From Thermaurantiacus tibetensis (lineage in GTDB: Bacteria; Pseudomonadota; Alphaproteobacteria; Sphingomonadales; Sphingomonadaceae), in the NCBI RefSeq assembly GCF_015354055.1, contig NZ_JACHTM010000002.1, positions 186,001 through 250,000 of the forward strand: a DNA stretch of 64,000 nt. The letters are read 5' to 3'. Below, one piece after another: positions 8,957 to 16,639 of the stretch (position 1 is its first letter; every line of letters starts with the position of its first letter). The position numbers and the translations under genes were made by a program. The notes beneath the pieces are model-generated. The model was not told the DNA's origin and made no database searches. It saw only the letters and a list, made by a program, of their open reading frames with translations.

Positions 8957-10180
8957 ATGGCAGGCGTGCTCATCGTCGGTGCAGGGCAGGCGGGCGCCTC
9001 GGCAGCGATCGCGCTGCGCCAGCGCGGCTTCACCGGCCCGGTGACGCTGGTCGGCGCCGAGCCCGACCCGCCCTACGAGCGCCCGCCGCTCTCCAAGGAG
9101 TATCTGGCCGGCGAGAAGGCGGCAGACCGGCTGCTGCTGCGCCCGCCGGCCTTCTGGGAAGACCGGGGGGTGACGCTGCGCACCGGTGTCACCATCGGCG
9201 CCATCGACGTCCGCAACCGGCGGGCGACGGCCACCTCGGGCGAGGACTTCGGCTACGACCGGCTGATCTGGGCGGCCGGAGGGCAGGCCCGGCGCCTCGC
9301 CTGCCCGGGCGGCCCGCTCGCCCACGTCATCCGCACCCGGGCGGATGTCGATGCCCTGCGCGCAGCGCTTGCCGACGCCCCGCGCATCGTCATCGTCGGC
9401 GGCGGCTACATCGGCCTCGAGGCCGCCGCGGTGCTGGCGAAGCTGGGCCATGCGGTCACGGTGGTCGAGGCGCTGCCGCGCCTGCTTGCGCGCGTGGCAG
9501 GCCCCGAGGTCTCCGACTGGTATCTCGCGCTCCACCGCAGCCACGGCGTGGACGTGCGGCTCGGCACCGGGGTGGTCGCGATCGAAGGCGACGAGCGGCC
9601 CGCGGCGGTCCGGCTGGACGGCGGCGAGCGGCTCGCAGCCGATCTCGTGATTGCGGGCATCGGCCTCGTCCCCGAGGTGGAAGCCCTGCGCGCGGCCGGC
9701 GCCGACTGCCCGAACGGCGTGCGCGTCGACTCCCGCTGCCGGACGTCGCTGCCCGGCATCTCCGCCATCGGCGACTGCGCGCTCCACCCCAATCCCTTCG
9801 CCGGCGGCGCCGAGGTCCGGCTCGAGTCGGTCCAGAACGCCTCCGACATGGCGAAGTGCGCGGCCGCCGAGATCCTCGGCGGCGACGGTGCCCCGCCCTA
9901 CCGGGCGCTGCCCTGGTTCTGGTCGAACCAGTATGACGCGAAGCTCCAGACCGTGGGGCTCTCCGCAGGCGCGGATGCCCGGGTGGTGCGCGGCGACCCG
10001 GCCTCGGGCAGCTGGTCCCTCGTCTATCTGAGGGCTGGCGCAGTCATCGCCCTCGACTGCATCAACGCGCCCCGAGACTATATGGGCGGGCGCGGGCTCG
10101 TCGAGCGGAGCGTTTCGGTTCCGCCCGAGCGGCTCGCCGACCCGTCCGTTCCCCTGAAGGCACTGGGAGAGGCGGCATGA
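8957..10180 (+). CDS. FAD-dependent NAD(P)H:ferredoxin reductase-like oxidoreductase
   Basis: A 407-residue pyridine-nucleotide disulfide-type oxidoreductase without redox cysteines. It resembles the ferredoxin reductases of P450 and Rieske dioxygenase systems (rhodocoxin or putidaredoxin reductase type). It has an FAD-binding GAGQAG at residues 8-13, PPYERPPLSKEY near 38-49, an NAD-binding GGGYIG at 148-153, a second FAD contact in AIGDCA near 273, and the C-terminal WFWSNQYDAKLQ hallmark. Such enzymes pass electrons to a 2Fe-2S ferredoxin; none is encoded next to it. The ATG of the next gene overlaps its stop, so the two are probably co-expressed. Confidence 0.9.
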   Translation: MAGVLIVGAGQAGASAAIALRQRGFTGPVTLVGAEPDPPYERPPLSKEYLAGEKAADRLLLRPPAFWEDRGVTLRTGVTIGAIDVRNRRATATSGEDFGYDRLIWAAGGQARRLACPGGPLAHVIRTRADVDALRAALADAPRIVIVGGGYIGLEAAAVLAKLGHAVTVVEALPRLLARVAGPEVSDWYLALHRSHGVDVRLGTGVVAIEGDERPAAVRLDGGERLAADLVIAGIGLVPEVEALRAAGADCPNGVRVDSRCRTSLPGISAIGDCALHPNPFAGGAEVRLESVQNASDMAKCAAAEILGGDGAPPYRALPWFWSNQYDAKLQTVGLSAGADARVVRGDPASGSWSLVYLRAGAVIALDCINAPRDYMGGRGLVERSVSVPPERLADPSVPLKALGEAA

Positions 10181-11148
10181 CCCACCCGACGACGGCGAAG
10201 CTCAAGGCGCGACTGCGCATTCCGGTGATTGGCGCGCCGCTCTTCATCATCTCCAACCCCGACCTCGTCATCGCCCAGTGCCGGGCGGGCATCATCGGGT
10301 CCTTCCCCTCGCTCAACGCCCGCCCGCTGCCGCAGTTCGAGGAATGGCTCGAGCGCCTGTCGACCGAGCTGACCGAGGCCGACGCGCCCTACGCCGTCAA
10401 CCTCATCGTCCACAAGTCGAACGACCGGCTTCTCGCCGACCTCGAGCTCTGCGTGAAGTACCGGGTGCCGGTCATCATTACCTCGCTCGGCGCGCGGGAG
10501 GACGTGAACGCGGCCATCCACTCCTATGGCGGCGTGGTGCTCCACGACGTCATCAACGATCGTTTCGCGCGGAAGGCCATCGAGAAGGGCGCCGACGGCC
10601 TCATCCCCGTGGCGGCGGGCGCGGGCGGCCATGCCGGCACGCTCTCCCCCTTCGCGCTCGTCCAGGAGATCCGCGAATGGTTCGACGGCCCGGTCGCGCT
10701 CTCGGGCGCGATCGCGACCGGCGCGGCGGTGCTCGCGGCCGAGGCGATGGGCGCGGACTTCGGCTACATCGGCTCGGCCTTCATCGCGACGAAGGAGGCG
10801 CGCGCCGACGAGCGCTACAAGGAGATGATCGTCGACTGCCGCGCCGAGGACATCGTCTACTCCGACCTCTTCACCGGGGTGTGGGGCAACTACCTCAAGC
10901 CCTCCATCAGGAACGCCGGGCTCGACCCCGACAACCTGCCGCGTGGCGACATCTCCACCATGAACTTCGGCAGCGGCGGGAACACCGAGGCGAAGGCGTG
11001 GAAGGACATCTGGGGCTGCGGCCAGGGCATCGGCGCGGTCAAGGCCGTGGTGCCTGCCGGCGAGCTCGTCGACCGGCTGGCGCGCGAATATGCCGAGGCG
11101 CGCGCGCGGCTCCTGGGGCAGGAGCCGGTGGCGCTCGCCGCGGAGTAG
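10177..11148 (+). CDS. Nitronate monooxygenase-like flavoprotein
   Basis: A 323-residue FMN TIM-barrel enzyme of the 2-nitropropane dioxygenase/nitronate monooxygenase family. Landmarks are the N-terminal PVIGAPLFIISNPDLV, the VAAGAGGHAG loop near residues 145-154, LSGAIATG and the phosphate-binding GADFGYIGSAFIAT segment. The family oxidises nitronates such as propionate 3-nitronate, although related enzymes are NADH:quinone reductases. The gene overlaps the reductase stop by 4 bases. It is cytoplasmic, with no signal. The combination with a ferredoxin-type reductase is not explained by known nitronate chemistry, which needs no reductase. Confidence 0.88.
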   Translation: MTHPTTAKLKARLRIPVIGAPLFIISNPDLVIAQCRAGIIGSFPSLNARPLPQFEEWLERLSTELTEADAPYAVNLIVHKSNDRLLADLELCVKYRVPVIITSLGAREDVNAAIHSYGGVVLHDVINDRFARKAIEKGADGLIPVAAGAGGHAGTLSPFALVQEIREWFDGPVALSGAIATGAAVLAAEAMGADFGYIGSAFIATKEARADERYKEMIVDCRAEDIVYSDLFTGVWGNYLKPSIRNAGLDPDNLPRGDISTMNFGSGGNTEAKAWKDIWGCGQGIGAVKAVVPAGELVDRLAREYAEARARLLGQEPVALAAE

Positions 11149-11394
11149 CCCCGCCCCCTGCCTAGGCACCGCCTGGGGTAGGAGGCAGGGGAAGTACGGG
11201 GGTCCGACGCTGGCGGCGCGGTGCGTCCGGCCGGGGATGCGCCGGGCCGCGGAAGGTGTCAGGAGGGCCCGGCAGGGGCCGCCGCGCGCGGTCAGCCGAG
11301 CCGGTCGGGCTCCGGGCAGGCCATGGACGCGTGCTGGCGGGATGGCGGACGCGCAGGTCTTGCAACCTTCCCTCGCCTGCCCCATGTTCGCCCC
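11149..11394. other. Gene-poor stretch before the secF end
   Basis: This GC-rich stretch holds no convincing long gene. Just after the oxidoreductase stop, CCCCTGCCT (11155-11163) and AGGCAGGGG (11183-11191) can pair into a 9-bp stem with a large loop, a possible weak terminator without a T-run. Near the right end, TTGCAA (11360-11365) and CATGTT (11383-11388) are spaced 17 bases apart, a modest promoter candidate that points at the tiny reading frame at 11395. Confidence 0.4.
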
Positions 11395-11484
11395 ATGGTC
11401 AGGCTTGTCTTCCTTGTCGGCGCCGTCCTGCTCGGCTCGGCCGCGCAGGCAACCGTCAACTACCTCGCGTCCTGCTGCCTCTGA
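11395..11484 (+). CDS. Possible tiny secreted peptide
   Basis: A 29-codon frame that looks like a signal peptide (residues 1-19, ending in Ala-Gln-Ala) followed by a ten-residue tail ending Cys-Cys-Leu. There is no ribosome site. The promoter-like TTGCAA and CATGTT upstream would start transcription almost at the ATG, so a leaderless message is possible. A perfect 10-bp hairpin begins 7 bases after the stop. It may well be chance, since short hydrophobic frames are common in GC-rich DNA; I know no family to which it belongs. Confidence 0.2.
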   Translation: MVRLVFLVGAVLLGSAAQATVNYLASCCL

Positions 11485-11490
11485 CACCCT

Positions 11491-11513
11491 GAGGGCTCCC
11501 CGAGGGAGCCCTC
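11491..11513. terminator. Perfect hairpin between secF end and upstream region
   Basis: GAGGGCTCCC and its exact complement GGGAGCCCTC are separated by CGA, giving a 10-bp GC-rich stem with a 3-nt loop. It lies 10 bases beyond the secF stop on the minus strand. No T-run follows on either strand, so it is either a weak or factor-assisted terminator or an RNA 3'-end stabiliser. It could serve either strand. Confidence 0.6.
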
Positions 11514-11522
11514 GCGGGCAGG

Positions 11523-12473
11523 TCAGCCGACGCGCTCCGCCCGGGCGCCGGGGGCTGCAGCGGGCACGAAGCTGTGCGGGCCCACGCCCAGCCACAGCAG
11601 GATCGGCGCACCGATGTAGATCGACGAGAAGGTGCCCACCACCACGCCGATCAGCATCGCGATCGCAAAGCCGAACAGCACCTCCCCGCCGAAGACGACG
11701 AGGGTGGCAAGCGCGATCAGCATGGTGAGCGAGGTCACCACGGTGCGGGCGAGCGTTTCGTTGAGCGAGAGGTCAAGCAGCGGGATCATGTCCATCTTGC
11801 GGTATTTCCGCAAATTCTCGCGGATCCGGTCGTAGACGACGATGGTGTCGTTGAGCGAATAGCCGACGATCGTCAGCACCGCGGCGATGATGGGCAGGTT
11901 GAACTCCCACTGGAAGAGGGCGAAGAGACCGAGGGTGACGGCCACGTCGTGGACGAGGGCGACGAGCGCCCCCACGCCGAACTGCCACTCGAAGCGGAAC
12001 CAGATGTAGACCGAGATCCCGAGCATCGCGAAGAGGACGGCAAGCGCCGCCTGGCGGATGAGCTCGCCCGAGACCTTGCCCGAGACCGTCTCGACCCGGC
12101 GGAACTCGACGCCTGGGTAGGCGGCGCGGAGCTTCGCCTGCACGTCCGCCACCACCTTCTGCACCGCCTCGTCGTCGCCCGGAGGCAGCGGCAGGCGGAT
12201 GGCGACGGTGCGCGGGTCGCCGAAGGCCTGGAGGTTGCCCTGCCCGGCCCCCATGGCATTGACCTGCGCGCGCAGCCGGTCGAGGGGCACCGGCTCCTCG
12301 AAGCGCGCCTCGATCATGAGCCCGCCGGCGAAGTCCACGCCGAAGTTGAGGCCGCGGAACGCGACCAGCAGGATGGCACCCACGGTCAACAGGATCGCGA
12401 GCGCGAAACCGACGTTGCGGTAGCGCAGGAAGGGGATGTTGGTGCCGTCTGGCACGAGCTTCAGGAGGCGCAT
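11523..12473 (-). CDS. secF: Protein translocase subunit SecF
   Basis: RND-type membrane subunit that works with SecD and YajC to drive late steps of Sec protein export with the proton-motive force. It has 316 residues and six membrane helices, one at 18-40 and five in the C-terminal half, around a periplasmic domain. Conserved signatures are NFGVDFAGG (around residue 42) and the SLNDTIVVYDRIREN motif. ATG 12473 gives the usual short cytoplasmic N-terminus; an ATG seven codons upstream lies inside the secD end. It follows secD by 10 bases in the yajC-secD-secF operon. Confidence 0.95.
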   Translation of the reverse strand: MRLLKLVPDGTNIPFLRYRNVGFALAILLTVGAILLVAFRGLNFGVDFAGGLMIEARFEEPVPLDRLRAQVNAMGAGQGNLQAFGDPRTVAIRLPLPPGDDEAVQKVVADVQAKLRAAYPGVEFRRVETVSGKVSGELIRQAALAVLFAMLGISVYIWFRFEWQFGVGALVALVHDVAVTLGLFALFQWEFNLPIIAAVLTIVGYSLNDTIVVYDRIRENLRKYRKMDMIPLLDLSLNETLARTVVTSLTMLIALATLVVFGGEVLFGFAIAMLIGVVVGTFSSIYIGAPILLWLGVGPHSFVPAAAPGARAERVG

Positions 12474-12483
12474 CGGGAAGGTC

Positions 12484-14076
12484 CTAGAGGGCAAGCGCGG
12501 CCGGCCGGGCGGCCCGGACCCAGCGCGCGACCATGAGGCGGGTGACGGTGACGGCCGTGAACACCGACGTCACGATGCCGATGGTGAGCACGACGGCGAA
12601 GCCCTTGACCGGGCCTGAGCCGAACCAGAAGAGGAGCACGGCGGCGATCACGTTGGTGACGTTGGCGTCCATGATGGCGCGGAACGCCTCGCGGTAGCCC
12701 GTCTCGATCGCCGTCACCACCTTCCGGCCCTTGCGCAGCTCCTCGCGGATGCGCTCGTTGATGAGGACGTTGGCATCGACCGCCGCGCCGATGGTCAGCA
12801 CGAAGCCGGCGATCCCAGGCAGCGTGAGGGTGGCGCCAAGACCCGACATGATGCCGAGGATGAGAAGGCCGTTCAGGACGAGGGCGATGACCGAATAGAC
12901 CCCGAACCGCCCGTAGGTCGCGATCATGAAGGCCGCGACGAGGACGACGGCGAGGATGCTCGCAAGCGCGCCGGCGCGGATCGAGTCGGCGCCGAGGTCG
13001 GGGCCGACGGTGCGCTCCTCGATGACCTTGAGCTCGACCGGAAGCTTGCCCGAGCGGAGCAGGATGGCGAGGTCGTTCGCGCTCTCGGTGGTGAAGTTGC
13101 CCTGGATGATCCCCGAGCCGCCGAGGATGGGCTCGTTGATGCGCGGCGCCGAGATCACCTGGTTGTCGAGGATGATGGCAAAGGGCTTGCCCACATTCTC
13201 CTGCGTTGCGCGCCCGAACCGCCGGCCGCCGGTGGCATCGAAACGGAAGGAGACAACCGGCAGGCCATCCTGAAAGCTTGGCTGCGCATCGACGAGCTGG
13301 TCGCCCGTCACGATCGGCCGCCGCTTGACGACGACCGGCGGCCCCTCGACCGAGGGCAGGATCTGCGAGCCCGGCGGCGCCCGGCCCTCTGCCACCGCCG
13401 CCGGGTCGGCCTCGGTGTCCACCAGCTTGAACTCGAGCCGCGCGGTCTTGCCGATGAGCGCCTTCAGCTGCTCCGGATCCTGAAGGCCGGGCACCTGCAC
13501 CACGATCCGGTTCGCGCCCTGGCGCAGGATGGTGGGCTCGCGGGTGCCGAGCTCGTCGATCCGGCGGCGGATCACCTCGACCGCCTGCGCCATGGCGCTG
13601 TCGGTCTCGGCGGCGAGGCCGGCCGCCGTGGGGGTCAGGACGACGCGGGTGCCGTCGCGCACCTCGACGTCGAAGCTGCGCTGACCGGTGAGGCCGCCGA
13701 CCGGCCGCGCAAGGCCGCGCATGAGCTCGACCGCGCGGTCGAGATCGGCAGGCTCGCGCACGGTGAAGGTGACGGCGCCGTCGCGGGTGCCAAGGTCGGT
13801 CACGCGGATCGGGCCGCCGTCTGCCTGGCGCAGCTCGGCGCGGACCGTCTCCTCGAGGATCTCGAGGCGCTGGCGGCGCACGTCGGCCGGGTCGGCCTCG
13901 AGCAGGATGTGCGAGCCCCCGCGAAGATCGAGGCCGAGGTTGAGCTGGCCGCCCGGCACCCAGGAGGGGAACTGGGCCACGAGGCTGGCGGGCAGGAAGT
14001 TGGGCAGCGCGAACAGGAGCCCGGCGAGGATGACGCCGAGGATGCCGAGCACCTGCGGGCGGCTGAAGTCGAGCAT
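12484..14076 (-). CDS. secD: Protein translocase subunit SecD
   Basis: Large partner of SecF, 530 residues. The N-terminal helix (about 8-28) is followed by the GLDLRGGSHILLE motif, a long periplasmic P1 head domain (about 40-330), and five membrane helices with the conserved GAAVDANVLINERIREEL segment. These match the short, non-fused SecD of alphaproteobacteria. It uses proton flow to pull preproteins through SecYEG. It starts 7 bases after yajC and is followed closely by secF. Confidence 0.96.
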   Translation of the reverse strand: MLDFSRPQVLGILGVILAGLLFALPNFLPASLVAQFPSWVPGGQLNLGLDLRGGSHILLEADPADVRRQRLEILEETVRAELRQADGGPIRVTDLGTRDGAVTFTVREPADLDRAVELMRGLARPVGGLTGQRSFDVEVRDGTRVVLTPTAAGLAAETDSAMAQAVEVIRRRIDELGTREPTILRQGANRIVVQVPGLQDPEQLKALIGKTARLEFKLVDTEADPAAVAEGRAPPGSQILPSVEGPPVVVKRRPIVTGDQLVDAQPSFQDGLPVVSFRFDATGGRRFGRATQENVGKPFAIILDNQVISAPRINEPILGGSGIIQGNFTTESANDLAILLRSGKLPVELKVIEERTVGPDLGADSIRAGALASILAVVLVAAFMIATYGRFGVYSVIALVLNGLLILGIMSGLGATLTLPGIAGFVLTIGAAVDANVLINERIREELRKGRKVVTAIETGYREAFRAIMDANVTNVIAAVLLFWFGSGPVKGFAVVLTIGIVTSVFTAVTVTRLMVARWVRAARPAALAL

Positions 14077-14083
14077 CGGCGGC

Positions 14084-14431
14084 TCAGGCCTTGGCGTCGT
14101 TGGCGGCAGCCGGCGCCCCCTTCGGCGTGACCGAAGTGAGCGTGGACTTCACCGCGCGCACGCGGACGTTGGGGGCAAGCTCCACCTCGACTTCGCTGTC
14201 GGTCACCTTCGTCACCTTGCCGACGAGACCGCCGCCGGTCACCACCTCGTCGCCGCGCTTGACCGCCGCCACCATCTCGCGGTGTTCCTTGAGACGCTTC
14301 TGCTGCGGGCGGATGATGAGGAACCAGAAGATCACGAACAGGAGGACGAGGGGCACCACCTGGATGAGGAAGGCGCCCGCGCCCCCGGCGGGGCCGGCGG
14401 CAGCCTGGGCGAAGGCAGGAGATCCGAACAT
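14084..14431 (-). CDS. yajC: Preprotein translocase subunit YajC
   Basis: Small accessory subunit of the SecDF complex. Its 115 residues contain one membrane helix (about 20-42), the family-typical FLIIRPQQKRLKEH at its cytoplasmic end, and a small beta domain with GDEVVTGGGLVGKV. The tail is Ala-rich. It is the first gene of the sec operon; a good promoter lies about 30 bases upstream. Confidence 0.95.
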   Translation of the reverse strand: MFGSPAFAQAAAGPAGGAGAFLIQVVPLVLLFVIFWFLIIRPQQKRLKEHREMVAAVKRGDEVVTGGGLVGKVTKVTDSEVEVELAPNVRVRAVKSTLTSVTPKGAPAAANDAKA

Positions 14432-14461
14432 GGAGCGCTCTCGATGGCTGAAGAAGCGGGG

Positions 14462-14490
14462 GCCTTACACGCGCCCGACGGCTTTTTCAA
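14462..14490 (-). promoter_or_regulatory. Predicted promoter of yajC-secD-secF
   Basis: On the minus strand TTGAAA (14490-14485) and TAAGGC (14467-14462) are separated by exactly 17 bases, a reasonable housekeeping promoter. Transcription would begin near 14455, leaving a leader of about 25 bases before the yajC ATG. It also argues that the divergent DUF815 gene starts downstream of this element rather than at ATG 14444. Confidence 0.5.
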
Positions 14491-14503
14491 AAGGGCCGGG
14501 CGC

Positions 14504-15349
14504 ATGACGGGGGAGCCCGCGCGCCTGCCGCTCCGCCGGAGCGACCGGATCGAGGCGGCGCTCCACCGGATCGCCGCGGCGCTCGACCGCCTCGCCCCCG
14601 CCCCCGTGACCGAGGCCGACCCGCAGACGGCGCGCGCCATGCGCTGGGACGGGCAGCACCTCTTGGCCGTGCCGCCGGCCCCGACGGTCCCGCTGGCGCG
14701 GTTCGTGGGCGTGGAGGCGCAGATCGCGGCGCTCCGGCGCAACCTCGCGAGCCTGGCTGCCGGGGGCCCGGCGCACGACATGCTGCTCTGGGGGGCGCGC
14801 GGCATGGGCAAGTCCGCGCTGGTCCGCAGCCTCGCTGCGAACATCGGCATCGCGCTCGTCGAGACTCCGGCAAGCGCCCTTGCGACTCTGCCGGCGCTCT
14901 TCGCCCGGCTTGCGCCGGCACGCGGCCCATTCCTGGTCTTCGTCGACGACATCGCCTTCGACGGCCTCGACGAGCGGGCGCGGGCGCTTCGCTCGCTGCT
15001 GGACGGCGGCGTTGCGGCCCGGCCCCCGCACGTGCGCCTCGCCGTCACCTCCAACCACCGCCACCTCGCCCGGCGCGAGGCGGCCGAGGCCGCCCGCCAC
15101 GCGCGCGACGCCGAGGACGACGCGCTCGCGCTCACCGACCGGTTCGGGCTGGTCCTCGGCTTCCACGCGGCAAGCCAGGAGCAGTATCTGGCGATGTGCC
15201 GGGGCTATCTCGCGGCCGAGGGGCTTGCGCTCGACGAGGTGGATGCGCTGGCGTTCGCACTGGCGCGGGGCGGGCGCTCGGGGCGGACGGCGTGGCACTA
15301 TCGCACCGAGGTGCTCACGCGGCGCGCGGCGGCATCGTCCAACTCTTGA
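14504..15349 (+). CDS. DUF815 family AAA-type ATPase
   Basis: A 281-residue ATP-binding protein of the DUF815 family, whose biological role is not established. Walker A is GARGMGKS at residues 97-104 and Walker B is FVDD at 146-149, followed by a sensor-like VTSNHRHL segment near 185. The segment before the ATPase core (RFVGVEAQIAAL) is also family-typical. ATG 14504 is chosen over ATG 14444 because the intervening stretch carries the sec promoter and gives an unlikely N-terminus. It is divergent from yajC and stands before the operator-controlled small gene. Confidence 0.87.
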   Translation: MTGEPARLPLRRSDRIEAALHRIAAALDRLAPAPVTEADPQTARAMRWDGQHLLAVPPAPTVPLARFVGVEAQIAALRRNLASLAAGGPAHDMLLWGARGMGKSALVRSLAANIGIALVETPASALATLPALFARLAPARGPFLVFVDDIAFDGLDERARALRSLLDGGVAARPPHVRLAVTSNHRHLARREAAEAARHARDAEDDALALTDRFGLVLGFHAASQEQYLAMCRGYLAAEGLALDEVDALAFALARGGRSGRTAWHYRTEVLTRRAAASSNS

Positions 15350-15374
15350 TACTGCGAACGGTTCGCAATATGGA
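15346..15374 (+). promoter_or_regulatory. Promoter with embedded operator-like palindrome
   Basis: TTGATA (15346-15351) and TATGGA (15369-15374) are spaced by 17 bases. Between and partly over them lies a 23-nt dyad centred on G15360 (15349-15371): the inner arms TGCGAAC and GTTCGCA are perfect, one pair mismatches, and ATA/TAT match outside, so 10 of 11 pairs hold. A repressor bound here would block RNA polymerase. Transcription would begin near 15381, just before the AAGGAG ribosome site of the next gene. No regulator gene sits next to it. Confidence 0.6.
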
Positions 15375-15398
15375 TGCGGTCAGGAAGGAGATGGCCCC

Positions 15399-15788
15399 GT
15401 GCTCAGCCGATTCGCCCCCGCCGTGGCCCGCACCGACGCCAACGCCGAGGGCCGCCTCACCCGCGCGCTCCGGCTCTGGGTGCTGCTCGCCTGCCGCAGG
15501 GCCAATCCCCGGGCTGCAGTCGCCCCCGTCCTCGGACCCGCGGTTCCCGCCTTCGCTGCCTTCATGGACCTCGCCGTCTCGCTGTGGCCGGAGCCGCTTC
15601 TCGTCTTCCCGCCCTGCGCAGCCACGCTCTCGCCGGACGAATCGGTGCTCCTCGGGCTGCTTCTCGCTGCCGCCGAGGCCGACAGCGCGGCAGCCGACCG
15701 TATCGCTGGCGACCTGCTCGACCCGGCGGCCCGCGCGCGGCTGTTCCAGGCGGCCGCGCGGGTGACGGACGCGCTCGCTGCCGCCTAG
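15399..15788 (+). CDS. Small conserved-looking protein of unknown function
   Basis: I do not recognise this 129-residue, mostly helical, Ala/Leu-rich protein. It has no signal peptide and two cysteines (near residues 30 and 67, the latter in FPPCAAT). The start is GTG 15399, 8 bases after an AAGGAG ribosome site; an ATG closer to that site is in another frame. Codon use, with G/C in third positions, matches its neighbours. Its stop overlaps the convergent ispE stop. The palindromic promoter in front is the strongest clue: its expression is probably switched by a dedicated repressor. Confidence 0.65.
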   Translation: MLSRFAPAVARTDANAEGRLTRALRLWVLLACRRANPRAAVAPVLGPAVPAFAAFMDLAVSLWPEPLLVFPPCAATLSPDESVLLGLLLAAAEADSAAADRIAGDLLDPAARARLFQAAARVTDALAAA

Positions 15789-16630
15789 GCGGCGGGGGGC
15801 GGGGCGGGGCCTGCGGGCGGCGGGCCCTCCACGAGCTCGGTGGCGACGCTCCACCAGCCGGCAGGCACCCGCGCTGCAGTGACGCCAAGCGCGAAGCAGG
15901 TGGCGCCCGAGCCGCTCATACGGACGAGGCGCGCGCCAGGCAGCGTCCGGAGCCAGGCCAGCACCTCGGCGATCACCGGCTGGAGCGCGATCGCGGGCGC
16001 CTCGAGGTCGTTGCGCCCGGCGAGCGGATCGTTCCCGAGCGGCCCGCGATCGATGCCGTCCCAGGCCCGGAACACCGGCCCGGTCGGCACCGGCACGCGC
16101 GGATTGACCAGCAGGATGGGCATGCCGGTCATGGACGGCGCGCGTGTCAGCCGCTCGCCCCGGCCCTCGCCGCGCGCGGTCACGCTCAGGAGGCAGGCCG
16201 GCACATCGGCGCCGAGCATGGCGGCGAGCGGCAGGAGGCCGGCCGGCCCGAGGCCGGTGCCGCAGGCGCGGTCGAGCAGGCGCAGCGCTGCCGCTGCATC
16301 GGCGCTGCCGCCGCCAAGTCCGGCCGCCACCGGAACGCGCTTCACAAGGTGAAAGCGGAAGCGGCGGCGGGTGCCGGTGGCGTCCGCGAAGGCCCGGGCG
16401 GCGCGGAGCACCAGGTTCTCCTCCTCCGGCCCGGCGAGGCCCGCCATCTCGCCTTCCACGCGCAGACCCCAGTCCGCGGCAGGCTCGGCCGTGAGCGTAT
16501 CGCCGAAGCGGGTGAAGGCGAACAGCGTCTCGAGCGCGTGGTAGCCGTCCGCCAGGCGGCCGCGCACGTGGAGCGCGAGGTTGACCTTGGCAGGCGCCGC
16601 CTCCGCGAGCGCCGGGTCGCGTCCGGTCAT
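15785..16630 (-). CDS. ispE: 4-diphosphocytidyl-2-C-methyl-D-erythritol kinase IspE
   Basis: GHMP kinase that phosphorylates CDP-ME in the MEP pathway of isoprenoid synthesis. It has 281 residues. PAKVNLAL near the N-terminus carries the conserved Lys15. The ATP loop VAAGLGGGSADAAA lies near 102-115, the catalytic Asp is in LGADVPACL, and the third GHMP motif is MSGSGATCFAL. The C-terminus is Pro-rich and a little untidy but the domain is intact. It starts 9 bases after the TPR gene, suggesting one transcript. Confidence 0.95.
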   Translation of the reverse strand: MTGRDPALAEAAPAKVNLALHVRGRLADGYHALETLFAFTRFGDTLTAEPAADWGLRVEGEMAGLAGPEEENLVLRAARAFADATGTRRRFRFHLVKRVPVAAGLGGGSADAAAALRLLDRACGTGLGPAGLLPLAAMLGADVPACLLSVTARGEGRGERLTRAPSMTGMPILLVNPRVPVPTGPVFRAWDGIDRGPLGNDPLAGRNDLEAPAIALQPVIAEVLAWLRTLPGARLVRMSGSGATCFALGVTAARVPAGWWSVATELVEGPPPAGPAPPPAA

Positions 16631-16639
16631 GGCTGGCCC

